Assembly: GCA_938015595.1 (NCBI GenBank)
Contig: CALLPI010000015.1
Coordinates: 1-64,000 of the forward strand
Length of the DNA: 64,000 nucleotides
Reading direction: 5' to 3'
DNA from: an uncultured Saprospiraceae bacterium
Lineage (GTDB): Bacteria > Bacteroidota > Bacteroidia > Chitinophagales > Saprospiraceae
Shown: piece by piece, positions 59,870-64,000 of the stretch
Layout: every line of letters starts with the position of its first letter
Position numbering within the stretch: the first letter of the stretch is position 1
Translations under genes and position numbers: made by a program
The notes under the pieces: generated by a model
The model's input: only the letters and a program-made list of their open reading frames with translations
What the model was told of the DNA's origin: nothing
The model's database searches: none

Positions 59870-61657
59870 TTACGTCACGGGCTGGCAGGCTCGTTTTAGC
59901 CAGGTACTGCTCTTCTCGTCTAGCCATGGCGATAGCTCTTTCCACACCTTTTGGTGGTAGTCGTTGAGCCAGGCTTTTTCTTCGTCGTTGAGGAGTGGAG
60001 CATAGATCAGTTTTTGGTCAATAGGGCACAGGCTTAGCGTTTCAAATCGGAGGAACCGCCCGAAGTCGGTTTGTGCCGCTTCTATGCAAAGCACCAGGTT
60101 TTCAATGCGGATGCCATACTCTTTAGCCAGGTAGAACCCTGGTTCGTTGGAGATGAGCATACCGGGCTGTATAGCGGTGAGCGCCTTGGGGCCAGGCGTA
60201 GGCGAAATACTCTGTGGGCCCTCGTGTACGTTGAGAAAGTAGCCCACGCCGTGGCCAGTGCCATGTCCGTAGTTTTTTGCTTGTTTCCATAGTGGGAGGC
60301 GCGCCAGGGGGTCTAGATGTAGCCCTCTGGTACCTTGTGGAAACCAAGCTGAAGCCAGCGCAATATGGCCCTTGAGCACTGCCGTAAAAGCTTCTTTTTG
60401 TGCTAGTGAAGGCTCGCCCAGCGCTAGAGTTCGGGTAATGTCGGTAGTACCGTGCAGGTATTGGCCGCCGCAGTCTATCAGCAGGATGCCTTCCGGCAGG
60501 ATGCGAGCAGCAGTATCAGTATCAGGGGTGTAGTGCACAATAGCGCCGTTGGCCTGATAGCCTACAATGGCCGGAAAACTCTCGCCTATGTAGTCGCTTT
60601 GCTGGGCGCGTAGTTCGGCTATTTTCTGGGCTACGTCGTATTCAGATATATTTTGACTGTGAATAGCTTGCTCCAGCCATTGAAGCAGATGCGTCAGTGC
60701 TACGCCGTCTTTGCACATGGCATGGCGAATGTGGGCAATTTCTATTTCTGATTTGATGGCCTTCAAGGGGGCTACCAGGTTATCGCCGGCCAGAGATTGC
60801 TCGGCAGTTATAGCTCGGAAAAGCCGCGCGTTCACGCTGGCACGGTCGAAGGCTATTCGCCGGTTTTTAGGCAAATGGCGAAGCCAGTGTTCGATACTAT
60901 GGTAAGAGTGAAGCACAATGCCATCGTTTACGAGTTTTTGTACCAGCGCATCGGGTATTCTGTGGGCATCCACAAACCAATGAGCGCTTTTTTCATCCAC
61001 AACCAGCCAGGAGATACACACTGGGTTGTAGTCCACGTCGGCAGCGCGAATGTTGAGTGTCCAGGCAATATCGTCAAGGGTACTGACCAGGTAGGCATCT
61101 GCACCTTGCTGTTGCATGGCCTGACGAATCTGGTTCAGTTTTTCAGTTCTGCTTGCGCCAGCGTAATGCAACGGCAGCTCAAATACAGACGAATGGGGTA
61201 GGGGTGGTCTGTCAGTCCACATTTCGGCTATTAGATCGAGGTCAGTGCGTAGCTCAATACCTTGCGGCTGGAGTTTTTTCTCCAACTGTCGCAGCTGGGC
61301 CAGAGAAAAGAGCGAGCCGTCCAGCCCTATCGTGCTGCCTCGCGGCAAATGCTCTGCTAGCCATTCGATGTGTTCCGGGGCATGGGCTACCACTTGTTTG
61401 TGTAGAGCGATGCAAGTGCCAGTCAGTTGTTGTTCTGCCTGAATGAAATAGCGCGAGTCTGTCCAAAGTCCAGCATGATGGGCGGTGACCACTAACGTGC
61501 CTGCTGAGCCACTGAACCCAGAAAGCCACTCGCGGCTTTTCCAATGGGCGGCGGTGTATTCGCTTTGGTGAGGGTCGGCGGAGGGCGCCAGCCAGGCATC
61601 GAGGTGGTGGCGTTGCATAAGGCTTCGCAGTAGGGCGATTTTTTCGTTGACTTGCAT
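59870..61657 (-). CDS. Aminopeptidase P family protein (Xaa-Pro aminopeptidase)
   Basis: A 595-residue three-domain enzyme removing an N-terminal residue preceding proline. Two creatinase-N-like domains (~1-310; ALLRSLMQRHHLDAWLAPSADPHQSEY at the start) precede the M24 pita-bread domain. Metal ligands are visible in LIDCGGQYLHGTTDITRT (two Asp), YGHGTGHGVGYFLNVHEGP (His) and ISNEPGFYLAKEYGIRIEN (two Glu). A C-terminal extension (~540-595; KAWLNDYHQKVWKELSPWLDE) is typical of the long APP class. No signal peptide, so it is cytoplasmic. Confidence 0.94.
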   Translation of the reverse strand: MQVNEKIALLRSLMQRHHLDAWLAPSADPHQSEYTAAHWKSREWLSGFSGSAGTLVVTAHHAGLWTDSRYFIQAEQQLTGTCIALHKQVVAHAPEHIEWLAEHLPRGSTIGLDGSLFSLAQLRQLEKKLQPQGIELRTDLDLIAEMWTDRPPLPHSSVFELPLHYAGASRTEKLNQIRQAMQQQGADAYLVSTLDDIAWTLNIRAADVDYNPVCISWLVVDEKSAHWFVDAHRIPDALVQKLVNDGIVLHSYHSIEHWLRHLPKNRRIAFDRASVNARLFRAITAEQSLAGDNLVAPLKAIKSEIEIAHIRHAMCKDGVALTHLLQWLEQAIHSQNISEYDVAQKIAELRAQQSDYIGESFPAIVGYQANGAIVHYTPDTDTAARILPEGILLIDCGGQYLHGTTDITRTLALGEPSLAQKEAFTAVLKGHIALASAWFPQGTRGLHLDPLARLPLWKQAKNYGHGTGHGVGYFLNVHEGPQSISPTPGPKALTAIQPGMLISNEPGFYLAKEYGIRIENLVLCIEAAQTDFGRFLRFETLSLCPIDQKLIYAPLLNDEEKAWLNDYHQKVWKELSPWLDEKSSTWLKRACQPVT

Positions 61658-61850
61658 ATTTTACCAAAAATGTGTTTCTAAATAGAATGCCGGCTTGCTT
61701 GTTGAGAGCTGCAAGCTACGAGTTTGAAAGAAACTTTGAGAACGCGGCATACAAAAAAAGAAGCTCCTGTGTTTCTTTTTGTAGTACGACACGCTGTTGC
61801 GCATATAAATGTAGCGTCAAATGCTCAATTTTGCCTTTTAATACAATACA

Positions 61851-62933
61851 ATGGATGTTCCTGCCCCTTTTTTCAATGGCTTGAAAGTAGTAGAGTTGGC
61901 TTCTGTACTGGCTGGCCCAGCAGCGGGTATGTTTTTTGCCGAACTGGGTGCTCAAGTGCTCAAGGTAGAAAACAAGTTGGCTGGCGGCGACGTAACCCGC
62001 CACTGGAAAGTACCTGAAGAAGACCCCGCTGCATCTGTATCTGCTTATTACGCCTCGGTCAACTGGGGCAAAAAGTCGTGGATATGCGACTTGACCCACC
62101 CAGAAGACTACCAGCAATTAATCCAATATCTCAAGGATGCCGACATCGTCATCAGCAACTATCGCCCGGCCACAGCACAAAAACTGGGCGTGAGCTACGA
62201 GCAGTTGCAGGAGTACAATCCGCGCCTGATTTTCGGGCAGATATACGGCATGGGCAAAGACGACGATACGCCCGCCTTTGACATTGTACTGCAGGCTGAG
62301 GCGGGATTCCTATCTATGACGGGCGAGCCAGGTAGGCCGCTTGTCAAAATGCCCGTAGCACTCATTGATCTGTTGGCCGCCCACCAACTTAAGGAAGGGC
62401 TGCTCCTGGCCTTACTACGGCGGGAACGCTCTGGCAAGGGAGCTTTTGTGTCGGTATCTCTTCTTGAAGCTGCTATTGCCTCTTTGGCCAATCAGGCTGC
62501 CAACTGGCTCATGGCTGGGCATCTGCCTCAACCTATGGGTAGTCTGCATCCTAATATTGCGCCCTATGGCGACGTGTTTTACACTGCCGATGATAAACCC
62601 ATCGTACTAGGGGTAGGCACGGAGCGACAGTTTCAAACCCTGTGCAGGCATCTGGGCTTGAGCGAATACTGCACAGACGAGCGCTTTTGCACCAATACTG
62701 CCCGCGTGCGCCATCGTCCAGCTCTGCAAGAGGCCTTGGCCTCGGCGATTCGCCTGCGCTACCGTGACGAACTCATAGCCCAGCTACGCGCTGCCGATGT
62801 ACCCTGCGCAAGTGTTCGCAATATGCAGGAGGTATTTGAGCATTCGCTTGCACAAAACATGATATTGGAAACCATAGACGAAACTGGACGCACCGCCCGA
62901 TGTGTGCGCACCACGGCCTTCGAAATCCGATAA
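61851..62933 (+). CDS. CaiB/BaiF family CoA transferase (class III)
   Basis: A 360-residue enzyme moving CoA between carboxylates. The N-terminal LKVVELASVLAGPAAGMFFAELGAQVLKVE is the CaiB signature, followed by LKDADIVISNYRPATAQKLGVSYEQL. The active-site aspartate is expected in PVALIDLLAAHQLKEG, after GFLSMTGEPGRP. Members are somewhat longer (~400) in many species; the C-terminus here (VFEHSLAQNMILETID) is family-like, so the gene appears complete. Substrate unknown; no acyl-CoA dehydrogenase or ligase is adjacent. tilS starts 4 bp downstream. Confidence 0.9.
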   Translation: MDVPAPFFNGLKVVELASVLAGPAAGMFFAELGAQVLKVENKLAGGDVTRHWKVPEEDPAASVSAYYASVNWGKKSWICDLTHPEDYQQLIQYLKDADIVISNYRPATAQKLGVSYEQLQEYNPRLIFGQIYGMGKDDDTPAFDIVLQAEAGFLSMTGEPGRPLVKMPVALIDLLAAHQLKEGLLLALLRRERSGKGAFVSVSLLEAAIASLANQAANWLMAGHLPQPMGSLHPNIAPYGDVFYTADDKPIVLGVGTERQFQTLCRHLGLSEYCTDERFCTNTARVRHRPALQEALASAIRLRYRDELIAQLRAADVPCASVRNMQEVFEHSLAQNMILETIDETGRTARCVRTTAFEIR

Positions 62934-62937
62934 TGCC

Positions 62938-64000
62938 ATGCTGGAATTATTCAAGGCATATCTTACCGAAGTGTGCGGCTTGCAGGCCGGACAACGCGCA
63001 TTGCTAGCCGTAAGCGGCGGGCTGGATAGTATGGTCATGGCTCATTTATTTCGCCTGATAGCATGGCCGCATGGCCTGGCACATTGCAATTTTCAGTTGC
63101 GCGGCTCAGAGGCCGATGCCGATGAAGATCTGGTGCGAGGATATGCGCAAGCGTATGAAGTGCCATTCTTCAGCCAGTCATTTGATACTAATGCGGAAGC
63201 TGAACGCACGGGCGAGTCCGTCCAAATGGCTGCCCGACGGCTGCGCTATACTTGGCTGGAAAACGTACGACTGACGGAGGGATTCGATTGTATAGCCACC
63301 GCCCATCATGCCGACGACAACGCTGAAACGGTGCTCTACAACCTGGTCAAAGGGTGTGGTATCAGGGGGTTGCACGGCATTCCGGCCAAGGCAGGCGCTA
63401 TCATTCGGCCATTGCTGTTTGCTTCACGTAGCGAAATACTGGACTGGGCAGAGTGTCATCAAGTGCAATGGCGGGAAGACGCCTCCAACCAAGAAAACTA
63501 TTACGCTCGCAACTGCATTCGGTTAGAGGTAGTCCCTGTTTTCAAGCGCATTAATCCTGCCTGGACGCGCACCATGATGGCTAATATCCGTAGATTCCAA
63601 CAAGCGGAAGCGTTGATGCAGTGGGCAGTGGCGCATATCGCTACACAAGTCACCTGCGATGAAGCGGGAGTGGGTATGACCATTGATGTCCAAAAGTTAC
63701 TTTCTCTTCCGGCGCCAGAAACAGTGCTGTACGAGTTGTTGAGTCCTTGTGGGTTTAGCCCAGCGCAAGTGGAGGATATGTTGAGAGCCGCTCAGCGGCA
63801 GTCTGGCGCTATGTTTCAGAGCGCGCAATACCGTTTGCTGGTCGACAGGGGGCGCTTGTTGGTTCAATCTTTACCAGCAGCTACCCACAGCGAGCCGCCT
63901 TTGATAGAAGCGCACACGCGTTCCGTAGCCGTTGGAGACGAAGTGCTGGTACTGACCTGGCATGAAGGCCATCCTGAACACTTCAGTTCGGATACTCGCC
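62938..64000 (+). CDS. tilS: tRNA(Ile)-lysidine synthase, truncated by the window edge
   Basis: The first 354 residues of an N-type ATP pyrophosphatase that ligates lysine to C34 of tRNA-Ile(CAU), required for AUA decoding. The PP-loop is AVSGGLDSMVM (residues 24-34). Supporting motifs are HCNFQLRGSEADADEDLV, ESVQMAARRLRYTWLE, and IATAHHADDNAETVLYNLVKGCGIRGLHGI. The C-terminal substrate-binding region is under way at the edge. It starts 4 bp after the CoA transferase stop. The frame is open to base 64000 and the stop is outside the window. Confidence 0.93.
   Translation, partial: MLELFKAYLTEVCGLQAGQRALLAVSGGLDSMVMAHLFRLIAWPHGLAHCNFQLRGSEADADEDLVRGYAQAYEVPFFSQSFDTNAEAERTGESVQMAARRLRYTWLENVRLTEGFDCIATAHHADDNAETVLYNLVKGCGIRGLHGIPAKAGAIIRPLLFASRSEILDWAECHQVQWREDASNQENYYARNCIRLEVVPVFKRINPAWTRTMMANIRRFQQAEALMQWAVAHIATQVTCDEAGVGMTIDVQKLLSLPAPETVLYELLSPCGFSPAQVEDMLRAAQRQSGAMFQSAQYRLLVDRGRLLVQSLPAATHSEPPLIEAHTRSVAVGDEVLVLTWHEGHPEHFSSDTR

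Overview
The window reads as chromosomal DNA of a member of the Bacteroidota (roughly 50-55% G+C by eye). Lineage evidence: promoters of the form TTTG-N19-21-TAnnTTTG; TonB/CarboxypepD_reg receptors; PorP/SprF, PorE-like and DUF6089 (PorG-like) components of the type IX secretion system (T9SS); a DUF5689 lipoprotein; a DUF58 protein; and LytS/LytTR-type signalling. A Saprospiria/Chitinophagia-like bacterium would fit, but I cannot fix the genus. I see no plasmid, prophage or CRISPR signature. The region is dense with housekeeping and envelope genes, and several convergent pairs are separated by only 2-10 bp.

Layout. 1-394: repeat-rich DNA (a heptamer tandem tract and three copies of a ~53-bp palindrome-bearing unit). 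395-4062: tadA, an FAH-family enzyme, an FAD oxidoreductase and an arginine deiminase. 4072-12594: an outer-membrane receptor, a P450/beta-barrel/aldo-keto reductase run, a TlpA-like lipoprotein and a helix-hairpin-helix outer-membrane protein. 13070-19801: cell-wall and envelope genes (PorG-like barrel, lytic transglycosylase, glucosaminidase with LysM domains, beta-barrel, lptB with two coupled small lipoproteins, Ca/Na antiporter). 19837-28391: tRNA-Phe, a DUF1015 protein, an ABC importer lacking its binding protein, a QueD/PTPS enzyme, a TPR protein, dnaX and a MauG-type peroxidase. 28698-35231: a DEAD-box helicase with a long leader, then PorP, a PorE-like protein and a DUF58 protein. 35444-40317: a decayed IS4-like transposase, a DNA exonuclease/ATP-dependent ligase pair, an HI0933-type flavoprotein and a broken gene. 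40551-46623: DUF5689 lipoprotein, TonB receptor and a divergent secreted endonuclease/phosphatase. 46624-47497: a large intergenic region with a dispersed palindrome and a possible small RNA. 47498-64000: LytTR/LytS pair, folE, LysM protein, cystathionine beta-synthase, fasciclin protein, TPR lipoprotein, two tandem thioredoxin proteins, thiL, an M28 glutaminyl-cyclase-like peptidase, a split YeeE/YedE transporter, aminopeptidase P, a CaiB-type CoA transferase and a partial tilS.

Functional themes are envelope biogenesis and secretion (T9SS parts, LptB, murein enzymes, thioredoxin-fold periplasmic proteins), a possible extracellular nucleic-acid or phosphate-ester uptake locus (40551-46623), and DNA maintenance (dnaX, ligase/exonuclease). 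The most notable items are a PorE-like protein carrying an additional C-terminal DUF1573/ASH domain, a 15-bp-arm palindrome present in two distant intergenic copies, a candidate small RNA near 47.2-47.4 kb with 20-bp direct repeats, and the DUF5689/TonB/nuclease locus. All functional calls rest on motif recognition by eye; no database search was run.
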